From the NCBI RefSeq assembly GCF_036541425.1, contig NZ_JAZHFT010000020.1:1-64000 (forward strand): a stretch of DNA of 64,000 nucleotides, in the 5' to 3' direction. Positions 1 through 7,206 of the stretch are shown here, piece after piece. Made by a program: the position numbers and the translations under genes. The stretch's first letter is position 1. The number at the start of each line of letters is the position of its first letter. Origin of the DNA: Consotaella aegiceratis (GTDB lineage Bacteria > Pseudomonadota > Alphaproteobacteria > Rhizobiales > Rhizobiaceae). The notes under the pieces were generated by a model. That model saw nothing but the letters and a program-made list of their open reading frames with translations. It ran no database searches and had not been told where the DNA came from.

Positions 1-116
1 TGATCGCCCAATTCACGGCGCAACTCTCCATAAAGCCTTTTCATTCGGTATTTACTTGCAAATACGAGGTGATATTTGCAGTCCCACGTCGAGTGGGATA
101 GATGGTTATCGTCCAC
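1..116 (-). CDS. tnpA: IS200/IS605-family transposase TnpA, N-terminal fragment cut by window edge
   Basis: A 38-codon open frame starts at a GTG (114-116) and runs off the left edge. The translation contains WDCKYHLVFASKYR followed by LYGELRRELGD, which is the N-terminal signature of IS200-type Y1 (HUH) single-strand transposases; the HUH motif and catalytic Tyr would lie outside the window. No ATG lies upstream in frame, and IS200 elements often start poorly because a hairpin limits translation. Two strong hairpins stand just upstream, as at IS200 left ends. Whether the element is intact cannot be seen. Family assignment rests on this short stretch only. Confidence 0.8.
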   Translation of the reverse strand, partial: MDDNHLSHSTWDCKYHLVFASKYRMKRLYGELRRELGD

Positions 117-120
117 TATG

Positions 121-167
121 ACCTCCGCTCTTGCCCACTTCGTGGCTCAAGCACGGAGGTTTCTTTT
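121..167 (+). terminator. IS left-end imperfect hairpin with T-rich tail
   Basis: CCTCCG (122-127) pairs with CGGAGG (154-159), with further inner pairing of CTTG with CAAG and CCAC with GTGG, followed by TTCTTTT. The stem is long and lies immediately 5' of the transposase start, where IS200 elements keep a hairpin that acts as a transcription block. Confidence 0.6.
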
Positions 168-190
168 ATACGGTGTCGAACCCATCTGCT

Positions 191-216
191 CCTCCACCAG
201 AGGTGGAGGTTTTTTT
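191..216 (+). terminator. Perfect 8-bp hairpin followed by seven T
   Basis: CCTCCACC (191-198), loop AGA, GGTGGAGG (202-209), then TTTTTTT (210-216). This is a textbook intrinsic terminator on the plus strand. With no plus-strand gene before it, it is best read as part of the insertion-sequence end, shielding the transposase from outside transcription. Confidence 0.65.
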
Positions 217-228
217 CGATGAAATAAA

Positions 229-250
229 AGGCGGCCCGATGGGACCGCCT
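229..250 (-). terminator. Second hairpin downstream of fliJ
   Basis: AGGCGG (229-234) pairs with CCGCCT (245-250), with a CCC/GGG inner stem. On the minus strand it is followed by a T-rich CTTTTATTTC. It backs up the stronger terminator closer to fliJ. Confidence 0.55.
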
Positions 251-270
251 CGACGCAGGCAACACCAGAA

Positions 271-300
271 AAAAATGCCGCCCGCTGAAAGGCGGACGGC
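271..300 (-). terminator. Intrinsic terminator of fliJ
   Basis: On the minus strand a 9-bp stem (arms 277-285 and 292-300, one mismatch) is followed by A then a run of T (complement of 271-275 and upstream). It begins about 5 bases after the fliJ stop codon. Confidence 0.75.
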
Positions 301-304
301 GCTG

Positions 305-670
305 TCAGGCGCTCAAGGGGCGCCGGTCGTCCTGGTCGCGTGCATGGTCGCGCTGCTCCAGCTTCTCGGCGTTGGCGAGTTCGGCCTCCGCCTCTTCCAG
401 CGCGATCCGCGCGGCGTTGATCTGCACCCGCAGATCCTTGACCGAATTCATCAGATTGTCGCGCCGTGCCCGCGCCGCCTTGGCGAAGGTCGGATAGGCG
501 AAGTGCGTCACATCCGTAATGCCCGACTTCCTCTCCTCGCTGGCGATCTGGGTGTCCAGATCGGTCGCCATCTTCTCGAACTCGACCATCATCAGTTCGA
601 GCTGCTCGACCTGTCGACGCTTCTCGTTGACCTTGAAGCGCGTCAGGCGCACGAGGTTGTCCCGCTTCAT
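305..670 (-). CDS. fliJ: Flagellar export chaperone FliJ family protein
   Basis: A 121-residue, almost entirely helical protein with heptad-rich segments, matching the short coiled-coil FliJ family. FliJ is a soluble part of the flagellar type III export apparatus: it binds the FliI ATPase ring and the FlhA gate and helps escort export substrates. The start is the ATG at 668-670 (MKRDNLVRLTRF), which fits the family N-terminus; an upstream frame to 745 would add 25 unrelated residues. The position beside ctrA, transcribed divergently, is the usual alphaproteobacterial layout. The fliI partner is not visible, because an IS end follows where the operon might continue. Confidence 0.8.
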   Translation of the reverse strand: MKRDNLVRLTRFKVNEKRRQVEQLELMMVEFEKMATDLDTQIASEERKSGITDVTHFAYPTFAKAARARRDNLMNSVKDLRVQINAARIALEEAEAELANAEKLEQRDHARDQDDRRPLSA

Positions 671-764
671 CTTGCTATCCCACTCTCGGGGGCGCACCGC
701 GGCCGCGGCAATCCCCTTTTCACGACACACGGCGGTTTCGGGCAAGCCTCATGAGGTAATGCTC

Positions 765-780
765 TTAACCGTCTATTTAC
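765..780 (+). promoter_or_regulatory. CtrA-type box between fliJ and ctrA
   Basis: TTAA (765-768), seven bases, then TTTAC (776-780): one mismatch from the CtrA consensus TTAA-N7-TTAAC. It lies 95 bp upstream of fliJ and 278 bp upstream of ctrA. CtrA control of flagellar genes and of its own gene is well known in alphaproteobacteria; binding here is inferred. Confidence 0.55.
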
Positions 781-970
781 GCGCACCGTTAATCATAGGG
801 GTCAGGATTTAAGGCCGGGTAAATCGATCCCGTCCGAACACCGCAATGTCGAGCGGGCTCCGCAAAAAGCGAAAGCTGTCACAAAGGAGCAGTTTGGGCG
901 TCGGCTATCAATGTGCGGCTACCGCCGCGAAAAGCTGCCTATGATGGGCAAAGACTTTTTGTTAACCATT

Positions 971-991
971 CCATGACAAGAACTGTCATGG
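971..991. promoter_or_regulatory. 8-bp perfect inverted repeat in the ctrA upstream region
   Basis: CCATGACA (971-978), spacer AGAAC, TGTCATGG (984-991). The dyad sits 67-87 bp before the ctrA start, between a GTTAAC (961-966) and a GANTC site (1007-1011). It has no T-run, so it looks like a protein-binding operator and not a terminator. I do not recognise the cognate protein. Confidence 0.5.
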
Positions 992-1006
992 GGTGCATGG
1001 AGCAAA

Positions 1007-1011
1007 GAATC
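1007..1011. promoter_or_regulatory. GANTC (CcrM methylation) site in the ctrA promoter region
   Basis: GAATC, 47 bp before the ctrA start codon. In Caulobacter and relatives a CcrM-methylated GANTC in the ctrA promoter, read through GcrA, ties ctrA transcription to replication passage. The 671-1057 stretch otherwise holds only the sites listed here. Confidence 0.5.
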
Positions 1012-1057
1012 TTGCCGGAATTGTGGCTTTCGGTGGGGCGGCTAAGGGGAAGAAGTA

Positions 1058-1753
1058 ATGCGCGTTCTTTTGATCGAGGATGACAGCGCAGTAGCTCAGA
1101 GCATTGAGCTCATGCTGAAATCTGAAAGCTTCAATGTCTATACCACCGACCTTGGTGAGGAAGGCGTCGATCTCGGAAAGCTATACGACTACGACATCAT
1201 TCTGCTGGATCTCAATCTTCCCGATATGTCTGGCTACGAGGTGCTGCGGACACTGCGCCTGTCCAAGGTGAAGACGCCGATCCTTATCCTGTCCGGCATG
1301 GCCGGCATCGAGGACAAGGTGCGCGGTCTCGGCTTCGGTGCCGACGACTACATGACCAAGCCCTTCCACAAGGACGAGCTGGTCGCCCGCATCCACGCCA
1401 TCGTTCGCCGTTCCAAGGGGCACGCCCAGTCGGTCATCATCACCGGCGACCTTACCGTCAATCTCGATGCCAAGACTGTCGAGGTGAACGGCCAGCGCGT
1501 GCATCTGACCGGCAAGGAATATGCGATGCTGGAGCTCCTGTCGCTACGCAAGGGCACCACGCTGACCAAGGAAATGTTCCTGAACCACCTCTATGGCGGC
1601 ATGGACGAGCCCGAGCTGAAGATCATCGACGTCTTCATCTGCAAGCTGCGCAAGAAGCTGGCCACCGCCACCGACGGCAAGAACTATATCGAGACGGTCT
1701 GGGGCCGCGGCTACGTGCTGCGCGAGCCGGAACAGGATACCCGCGCCGCCTGA
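1058..1753 (+). CDS. ctrA: Cell-cycle response regulator CtrA
   Basis: A 231-residue OmpR-type regulator. The receiver (residues 1-115) has the acidic pair D8/D9, phosphoacceptor D51 (LLDLNLP) and the KPF lysine; the winged helix (about 125-225) carries LTGKEYAMLELL and the recognition segment ending ETVWGRGYVL. CtrA, phosphorylated through CckA and ChpT, represses replication initiation and drives flagellar, division and envelope genes. The protein ends in Ala-Ala, matching the C-terminal signal used for ClpXP proteolysis in Caulobacter CtrA. A purine-rich GGGGAAGAAG lies just before the ATG. The ChpT gene is 0.7 kb downstream on the other strand. Confidence 0.98.
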   Translation: MRVLLIEDDSAVAQSIELMLKSESFNVYTTDLGEEGVDLGKLYDYDIILLDLNLPDMSGYEVLRTLRLSKVKTPILILSGMAGIEDKVRGLGFGADDYMTKPFHKDELVARIHAIVRRSKGHAQSVIITGDLTVNLDAKTVEVNGQRVHLTGKEYAMLELLSLRKGTTLTKEMFLNHLYGGMDEPELKIIDVFICKLRKKLATATDGKNYIETVWGRGYVLREPEQDTRAA

Positions 1754-1798
1754 GCGTTGGACGACACCCCTTCTCCCCTGCCCTTGCCCCATAAATCC

Positions 1799-1831
1799 AG
1801 ACCCGGTTTCCACGCGATGGAGCCCGGGTCT
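1799..1831. terminator. Inverted repeat after ctrA, candidate terminator
   Basis: AGACCCGG (1799-1806) and CCGGGTCT (1824-1831) form a perfect 8-bp stem 46 bp after the ctrA stop. No long T-run follows, so termination here would be weak or factor-assisted. The convergent receiver gene ends 100 bp further on. Confidence 0.45.
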
Positions 1832-1930
1832 CGTCGTATTTCGGACCCCGGCCCGCTCGCAGCCCCTCCCGGGTCCCGATCGACCAATCGTCTTCGTCCG
1901 AGCCGGTCGCGGCGGCCTCGGCCCGAGACC

Positions 1931-2305
1931 CTACGCCGCCGCGCCCATATAGGGCGCCAGCCAGGCGGTCAGACGCTCGCGATCGAACGGCTTGAAGATG
2001 AAACCGGTGGCGCCGGCCCGCTTGAAGCGCGTCATCTTGCCCAGGTTCGGATCGACCAGCAGCGCCAGGATCACCGGATCGCGACCGCCTTTCAACTCGC
2101 GGATCGCGCGAACGAGCTCTTCGCCCGGCCGGTCGGGCAGCGTCGCGGCGACGATGACCAGGTCCGGCGGCGTGTCGTTGCCGATCAGCTGCAGCGCCTC
2201 CTCGGCGGACCCGACCCCGTCGACCATCATGCCCATCTGAAACATGATGCGAGCGGCGACCTTGCGGATGACTTCCGATTCGTCGACGACTAGACAGGTG
2301 TGCAT
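1931..2305 (-). CDS. Single-domain pseudo-receiver protein lacking the phosphoacceptor aspartate
   Basis: A 124-residue stand-alone CheY-like fold. The acidic pocket (D8, E9) and the lysine of FIFKPF (K105) are present. At the phosphorylation position the usual DxxLLDxxLP reads DLVIVAATLP, so residue 53 is Ala in place of Asp, and the end of strand 4 (VILALLVDP) has no Ser/Thr. It should therefore be unable to accept phosphate in the normal way. The start is the ATG at 2303-2305. It lies directly after chpT on the same strand and opposite ctrA, so a protein-interaction role in the CtrA relay is an inference from position. It is not CpdR, whose sequence differs. Confidence 0.8.
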   Translation of the reverse strand: MHTCLVVDESEVIRKVAARIMFQMGMMVDGVGSAEEALQLIGNDTPPDLVIVAATLPDRPGEELVRAIRELKGGRDPVILALLVDPNLGKMTRFKRAGATGFIFKPFDRERLTAWLAPYMGAAA

Positions 2306-2434
2306 GCGAGCCTCGCGTGATCCGTGGTCTCGCGCCAAACAACGACGCTGACGGCCACGTTAACGCGGCCGGTTTGCATTATCCTTGCCCGATATCGGTA
2401 ATTTTCAGTGAATCTGACAAAGTTCCGGTTGAGC

Positions 2435-3073
2435 TTACGCTGCCGGAGACGCAACCAGCGTGACGCTGTCCTCGCCCACCGAAAGAGCGATCGACAAGCC
2501 GGCTTCCTCGGCCAGAAGCAGCGCGTAGTAAGGCTGAATCCCGTAGGAATCGAGCGGCTCGGTCAGCCCGTTGCCGTCCAACATGGCCAGAAACTTGTCG
2601 GGGACGCGCAGCCTCGGCCCCGTGGCCACGATGGTCAGACGGGGCTCGGTTTCCGGCGTTTCGACCGTGACGTCCACGGTGCCGCCGCGTGGCAGGCAGG
2701 CATTGGCGACCAAGACGAGGTTCAGCAAGGTCTTGGCGATGTTTTTCGGCACATAGGCCCGTTCTCCCGTCCACGACAGAGCCGGACGTTCGAAGGCCAT
2801 GAACCCCTCGGCCACGCCTCGCGCGTCCCCCAGGTCCAGCGAGGCGGTGGTCGATCCCGAGGCGCCGAATGCGATCCGGGCGAACTGCAGCTTTGCCACG
2901 GCGCTCTTCGTCGAACTGCGGACAAGCGCCATGGCGTCGGGATCATCCGGAATTTCCTCGAGCAATTCGAGCCCGCTCTGGATCGCTCCCACCGGCGAGA
3001 TAATGTCATGGCACAGTCGGCTCGCGAGAAGGGCCGCCAGATCCGCGGCCGATACATCGGGAAGGTTGGTCAT
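2435..3073 (-). CDS. chpT: Histidine phosphotransferase ChpT
   Basis: A 212-residue protein with the ChpT dimerisation helix motif SRLCHDIISPVGAI, where H22 is the phospho-accepting histidine, followed by a degenerate HATPase-like domain (about 85-205). ChpT carries phosphate from the hybrid kinase CckA to CtrA and CpdR. The start is the ATG at 3071-3073, matching the family's MTNLPDVSAADLAALLASRLCH layout (split here by convention); a longer frame to 3166 adds low-quality sequence. It is followed by the pseudo-receiver gene 129 bp downstream on the same strand, possibly co-transcribed. Confidence 0.93.
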   Translation of the reverse strand: MTNLPDVSAADLAALLASRLCHDIISPVGAIQSGLELLEEIPDDPDAMALVRSSTKSAVAKLQFARIAFGASGSTTASLDLGDARGVAEGFMAFERPALSWTGERAYVPKNIAKTLLNLVLVANACLPRGGTVDVTVETPETEPRLTIVATGPRLRVPDKFLAMLDGNGLTEPLDSYGIQPYYALLLAEEAGLSIALSVGEDSVTLVASPAA

Positions 3074-3319
3074 GATGAATCCGATCGTCACTGATGGGCA
3101 CGGCGCTGGCCGAATCGCGGCGCCGTGCAGGCGGCTCAAAATGAGTCGACCAGGCGAATCCGTCAACAGATGGCTGATGCGCCGGTTCGAATGTTCACGA
3201 TTCCATTAGGCAGTTGGAAACCATGATCTGGTCCAATGGGGCCGGAGGATCGCGCCGGGCGGAGCTTTGTTGACGTCCGGCTGCCGGTCAAACTCGTGGA
3301 ATCCTCGAAAGGAAAGCCC

Positions 3320-3901
3320 ATGCTTCGCCTCCGTTCTTGCTTGCGAAACCTCCTGTTGGCAGGGCTCCTCGCGCTTACGGGCGTGGCTGCCGGCGGTGCG
3401 CCGGCTCGCGCTCAGCAGACGACCTATACGTTCGACGAAGTGGTCGCTGAAGGCCACCGCTTCTTCGGCTCGACATCGGGCAGCCTGGCCCAACTGATCG
3501 AAAGAGCCTTTCAGCAGTATGGCCTGCCCAACGGCTATATCCTGGGCGAGGAAGCGACCGGCGCGTTCTTTGCCGGCCTTCGCTTCGGCGAGGGCACGCT
3601 GTTCACCAAGAATGCCGGTGAACACAAGGTCTTCTGGCAGGGTCCGTCGCTCGGCTTCGACGTCGGCGGCGATGGCAACCGGACGATGATGCTGGTCTAC
3701 AACCTTCCCTCGGTCGAAGCGATGTACGGCCGTTTCGGCGGTGTCACCGGCAGCGCCTACCTGGTCGGCGGCGTCGGCATGACGGTGCTGGAGCGCGACA
3801 ACATCATGATCGTTCCCGTGAAGACCGGCATCGGCGCTCGCCTTGGGCTCAATTTGGGCTATCTCAAGATCACGCCGATGCCGACTTGGAATCCGTTCTG
3901 A
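3320..3901 (+). CDS. DUF1134 periplasmic protein, EipA-like
   Basis: A 193-residue secreted protein: a signal peptide with a hydrophobic core LLLAGLLALTG and cleavage near ARAQ, then a DUF1134 domain (YTFDEVVAEGHRFFGSTSG onward) ending in a glycine-rich two-sheet region. The Brucella member, EipA, is periplasmic, supports envelope integrity and is reported as CtrA-activated. The start at 3320 is preceded by GAAAGGAAAG and gives a proper signal peptide; the frame also opens at 3236 but would bury it. No CtrA consensus is visible just upstream, so CtrA control here is not supported by sequence. Its position near ctrA and chpT is suggestive only. Confidence 0.85.
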   Translation: MLRLRSCLRNLLLAGLLALTGVAAGGAPARAQQTTYTFDEVVAEGHRFFGSTSGSLAQLIERAFQQYGLPNGYILGEEATGAFFAGLRFGEGTLFTKNAGEHKVFWQGPSLGFDVGGDGNRTMMLVYNLPSVEAMYGRFGGVTGSAYLVGGVGMTVLERDNIMIVPVKTGIGARLGLNLGYLKITPMPTWNPF

Positions 3902-4044
3902 GCGGCAGGCATCGGCGCAGCCCCGTGGCGGTTCGTTCGAGCGGCCATAGACTGTAGCCCGGCCGATCGGCCATGCGGTGGCGGGACCGATGCGTTGGTC
4001 CCGCCCTGTCGTGCGTTCGGCATCTGATCTGCCAGAGGTTCGCC

Positions 4045-5166
4045 ATGGTCTTCCTTGGCCTCGTCTTTCTGCTCGGCGTCCTGGTTGCGAGCTTCGCGGC
4101 GCTGCTCATTGCGCCGCTGGTGTGGCGCAAGGCGCAGCATTTTGCCTGGCGCGAATTCGAAGCGGCGATTCCGACGACCAGCAACGAGGCCCGTGCCCAG
4201 GTCGACGCCGCACGCGCTCGCGCGGCGATGACCGTCCGTCGACAGGAAATCCAGGCGACCGAGACGCTGGAGCGCGCCACCCGCGAGCGCGCCGCCGCCG
4301 GGCGGATCGCGGTCGAGAATGCCGATTTGCGCACGCAGGCGCGCAACCTCGAACGGCGCATCGACGAATTGGAAGAGGAATTGGCCGCCCTGCGCGAACT
4401 GCTGGCGTCGCGCGAGAATGAAAACGAGCGTCTGTCCGGCTCGCTGCAGGAGACCAGGGACGACCTGGCCGAACGCGTCGGCGAGATCGCGGCGCTGGAG
4501 GAACGGCTACGCGAACTGGCGGGCTATGCGGAAGAGCGCAAGATGACGGTCATCGCTCTGGAGGCCAAGCTCGAGCAGGCGTCCGACGAGCTTCGCACGT
4601 CCGAACGCCGCATCCACGAGCTGCAGGACGGCACCGAGCGGCTGCGCAGCGAGGCGGCCGGCCTCGATGCCAACTTCAAGCGCGAAAAGTCCCACACCGG
4701 GCATCTCGGAGAAAAGCTCGAGCGGCTGGCCGGACTGGTGGCGGACGGAGAGGAAGAGATCGCCCGGCTGCGTCATCGGTTGGCCGAACGGGATGGCGAA
4801 CCGGCCGCAGCCGATACCGACGCGCCGAGCGTGCCCAGCGCCGGACGCCGCCTTCGATCGGCCCTTGCACGCGACCTGCGGACCTCGCTCGATTCCGCCG
4901 AGGAGCAGGCGATCCGCGAGAGGATCGGCGACATCGCGGCGCGCGTGATCCGGCTGACGGCGCTGGCCGAAGGACCCTCCTCGCCCCTGTCGGAAATGAT
5001 GGCGGAGGGCGACGGGACGGCCCAGCCCGGCCAGCCCCCCAGCCTGGCCGAGCGCGTTCGCCTGCTGGCCGAGCGGGATCGGCAGAAGCTTCCGCCTCCG
5101 GGCTTTCGTCGCGGGACGGACCACGCCGACGAGACGGCCGGCATCGGCGACGGAGATCAGCGCTGA
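4045..5166 (+). CDS. Membrane-anchored coiled-coil protein of unknown function
   Basis: A 373-residue protein with one N-terminal transmembrane helix (about 3-25, VFLGLVFLLGVLVASFAALL), then a long charged coiled coil (about 55-260, dense in Arg/Glu/Leu heptads) and a disordered acidic/proline tail. I do not recognise a catalytic domain. The layout resembles alphaproteobacterial scaffold proteins that face the cytoplasm. The start at 4045 follows AGAGG and puts the membrane helix at the extreme N-terminus. Its last 10 bases overlap the convergent methyltransferase gene. Confidence 0.75.
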   Translation: MVFLGLVFLLGVLVASFAALLIAPLVWRKAQHFAWREFEAAIPTTSNEARAQVDAARARAAMTVRRQEIQATETLERATRERAAAGRIAVENADLRTQARNLERRIDELEEELAALRELLASRENENERLSGSLQETRDDLAERVGEIAALEERLRELAGYAEERKMTVIALEAKLEQASDELRTSERRIHELQDGTERLRSEAAGLDANFKREKSHTGHLGEKLERLAGLVADGEEEIARLRHRLAERDGEPAAADTDAPSVPSAGRRLRSALARDLRTSLDSAEEQAIRERIGDIAARVIRLTALAEGPSSPLSEMMAEGDGTAQPGQPPSLAERVRLLAERDRQKLPPPGFRRGTDHADETAGIGDGDQR

Positions 5167-5978
5167 TCCGAGGCCGGACGATAGAGCCGATGCAAGACGA
5201 TCGCCGAGGTCGTGGCGACGTTTAGGCTGTCGACGCCGGGAGCGATATCGATCCTGACCGTCTCGACCGTCGTCATGATCCGGTCCGGCAGACCGCGTCC
5301 TTCCGTTCCCAGGACGAGAGCCGTCGGCCCGGCCCGGTGCAGCCGGTCGGCGGCGATGCGGCCGGCCGGCGACAGCGCCAGACGGCGAAACCCGGTCTGC
5401 GTCAAGGCATCCATCATCGCTTCCGCCGGTCCGAAGCGCAGCAGCGGCACGCGAAAGACCTGCCCCACGGATACCCGGATCGCCTTGCGATAGAACGGAT
5501 CGCAGCAGGTCTCGTCGATCAGCACGGCGCCGGCGCCGAAGGCCGCGGCATTCCGAAAGACCGCTCCCATATTGTCGTGATTGGCGAGTCCCACGAGGGC
5601 GACCACGACCGCCCCCTCCCCCGCCAGCCGGTCGAGCAGCGCGTCCGGTCGGCCGGGCGCTTCGGCCACAGCTTCGCCATGGGCCAGCACGCCGCGATGA
5701 ATCGGAAAGCCGGCGATCGCATCGATCACCTCCCGTTCGGCGACATAGACCGGAACGTCGTCCGGCAGACGGTCGAGATGGTCCGCCAGGCCGTTCAGGC
5801 GATTCTTCAAGATCAGAAGCGCCGTCGGACGAAAGCTCGCCGACGACAGCAGGACGTCGAGAACCACCGTGCCCTCGGCGATGAATCCCCGGCGCCCGAC
5901 GATGTCGCGCTCGCGAATATCGCGAAAGACTTCGATCCGAGGGTCGCGCGGGTCGGTGACAGAGATCAACAGGGCCAT
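5157..5978 (-). CDS. SpoU/TrmH-family RNA 2'-O-ribose methyltransferase
   Basis: A 273-residue SPOUT enzyme. An N-terminal RNA-binding domain (1-105) is followed by the three conserved SpoU motifs: NHDNMGAVFRNAAAFG (motif 1, with Asn and Arg), ALVLGTEGRGL (motif 2) and SLNVATTSAIVLH (motif 3), which build the knotted SAM site. The target (tRNA or 23S rRNA) cannot be told from sequence. No other gene appears to share its transcript; it converges on the coiled-coil gene, overlapping by 10 bp. Confidence 0.9.
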   Translation of the reverse strand: MALLISVTDPRDPRIEVFRDIRERDIVGRRGFIAEGTVVLDVLLSSASFRPTALLILKNRLNGLADHLDRLPDDVPVYVAEREVIDAIAGFPIHRGVLAHGEAVAEAPGRPDALLDRLAGEGAVVVALVGLANHDNMGAVFRNAAAFGAGAVLIDETCCDPFYRKAIRVSVGQVFRVPLLRFGPAEAMMDALTQTGFRRLALSPAGRIAADRLHRAGPTALVLGTEGRGLPDRIMTTVETVRIDIAPGVDSLNVATTSAIVLHRLYRPASDQR

Positions 5979-6021
5979 TCTGGGCCGCTTGATGGCTCAG
6001 TTTCGCTGCCGCGCGCAAGCC

Positions 6022-6279
6022 TCAGCTTTGCAAGCGCTGCCGCCGTCGCCAATAGCGCGTCTGCAGCCGCGGTGCGATCATCCAGGCGATCGGGACGGCG
6101 ACGATGAAGCTCAGCACCGTGACTGTCGGCATCAGCCAGTTCCAGGCTTCGTTGATGGACGGAAAGGACAGAACGAGGATGGTCGCCGCGCCGAACACAA
6201 CGGCCTGAATCATGCCATAGATGATGATCGCGATGATGAGACGGGTTCTGATGGGTCTACCCGATCGAAAGTGGGTCAA
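6022..6279 (-). CDS. Small membrane protein, two predicted helices
   Basis: About 85 residues with two hydrophobic helices (IIAIIIYGMIQAVVFGAA and VTVLSFIVAVPIAWMIA) and a basic C-terminus (RYWRRRQRLQ), so the tail is probably cytoplasmic. I do not recognise the family. The start is uncertain: the frame is open to 6432, but the upstream part is Arg/Pro-rich noise; a TTG at 6277-6279 gives a sensible product, and the next ATG would remove the first helix. No strong ribosome binding site decides it. Confidence 0.5.
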   Translation of the reverse strand: MTHFRSGRPIRTRLIIAIIIYGMIQAVVFGAATILVLSFPSINEAWNWLMPTVTVLSFIVAVPIAWMIAPRLQTRYWRRRQRLQS

Positions 6280-6352
6280 GGTGGACCCATAACTCTCAGG
6301 AGGCCAAAAAGTTTGCCTGCAACCCGTCCCGACGCACCAGATCGGTCGGACT

Positions 6353-6967
6353 TTACCGGATCGAACCCGTGATGGGCGCGGGAGGCGTCGGCAAGGCTCC
6401 ATAGAAGCTTGCGACGCCGCCGGTCGGCGCATAGCGCTGTCCGACCGTGTACGTACCCAGCGGCACGGCGCCCGGAGGCGTTGGAACCCCGGCGCGCTGA
6501 GGCGTCTGCGGTTCGGCGGTGGCGATCCGCTTCTCGACAGTCCGCGCGGATTTCGGCGTGCCGCTCGCCTGCCGCATCAGGGGGCGGCTTCCCGGCAACG
6601 GGACGGTGTGGAGCTTGCCGGCCGGGGCTGAAGCAGTCTTGGACGCGGCGCTTGCTTTCGCCTGCTCCGGCGAGCCCGTGCCGCGTGCAGCCGGTATCCG
6701 CTGTGCGAGATGCGGCGCCGGCGGGTTGACGATCCGAGTGGGTACGGCGCGCGACGAGGCGGCCTGCATGGGTGTCGATGCCGTGACGGGCGAGCGGACC
6801 GACCGCCCCGCCGCGCTTTTCGAAGGCATCAGGGAGCGCGGCATCCAGGTCGACCAGCCCTCGGGGATCGACCCGGTCGCCAGGTCGGCGGCGGGCCCGG
6901 CAATCTTTCCGGGACCGATCCAGGCCACGGCCAGCCCGGCGGCCAGAATCCAGCCGCTCGCCGTCAT
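6353..6967 (-). CDS. Hypothetical exported Pro/Ala/Ser-rich protein
   Basis: About 204 residues. A hydrophobic N-terminus (MTASGWILAAGLAVAWIG) looks like a signal peptide or anchor; the rest is low-complexity Ala/Pro/Ser/Thr sequence ending in a short Gly/Tyr segment with YTVGQRYAPTGGVASFYG. No enzyme motif is visible. It could be a small envelope or cell-surface protein. An opposite-strand frame overlaps it but lacks any recognisable start signal, so the minus strand is preferred. The ATG at 6965-6967 is chosen over one four codons upstream because it begins closest to the hydrophobic stretch. Confidence 0.55.
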   Translation of the reverse strand: MTASGWILAAGLAVAWIGPGKIAGPAADLATGSIPEGWSTWMPRSLMPSKSAAGRSVRSPVTASTPMQAASSRAVPTRIVNPPAPHLAQRIPAARGTGSPEQAKASAASKTASAPAGKLHTVPLPGSRPLMRQASGTPKSARTVEKRIATAEPQTPQRAGVPTPPGAVPLGTYTVGQRYAPTGGVASFYGALPTPPAPITGSIR

Positions 6968-7206
6968 CTTTCGTCCCATTCCACGCCCCCGCCGGTTGTT
7001 TCAGGCAGGATCGTAAGCCGGAGTTCTTTCATCCAAGTTTCCGTGGACGAATCGATCGCCCGGCACGGAGTGGCCAGAACAATGGAGCCATGCCCCGGAA
7101 CTGCCTCAGATCGGAGTCAAATTGGGAAGCGGGGCAAACATTTGTAACACTTCAACCAATTGACCTGCCACTCAGAGAGCAGGACAGTCGCGGCTGGAAT
7201 ACCGAG

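Larger units (their letters stand above)
1..216 (-). mobile_element. Left end of an IS200-like insertion sequence
   Basis: The transposase start and two stem-loops (122-159 and 191-209) make up what looks like the left end of an IS200/IS605-type element. These elements have no terminal inverted repeats; subterminal hairpins are the single-strand recognition sites and also block transcription entering the element. The outer boundary is unclear: it may lie just after the T-run at 210-216, between the second hairpin and the fliJ terminators. The right end is outside the window. Confidence 0.6.

Noticed and set aside
131..754. Plus-strand frame over the IS end and fliJ
   Set aside because: It runs through two terminator hairpins and antisense to fliJ, with no ribosome binding site.
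4507..6018. Minus-strand frame of about 500 codons across the coiled-coil and SpoU genes
   Set aside because: It is out of frame with both real genes and rich in Arg/Gly/Ser; the SpoU motifs are in another frame.
6519..7016. Plus-strand frame opposite the Pro/Ala-rich exported protein
   Set aside because: No ribosome binding site or domain; the minus strand has a hydrophobic leader. Some doubt remains because both are low complexity.
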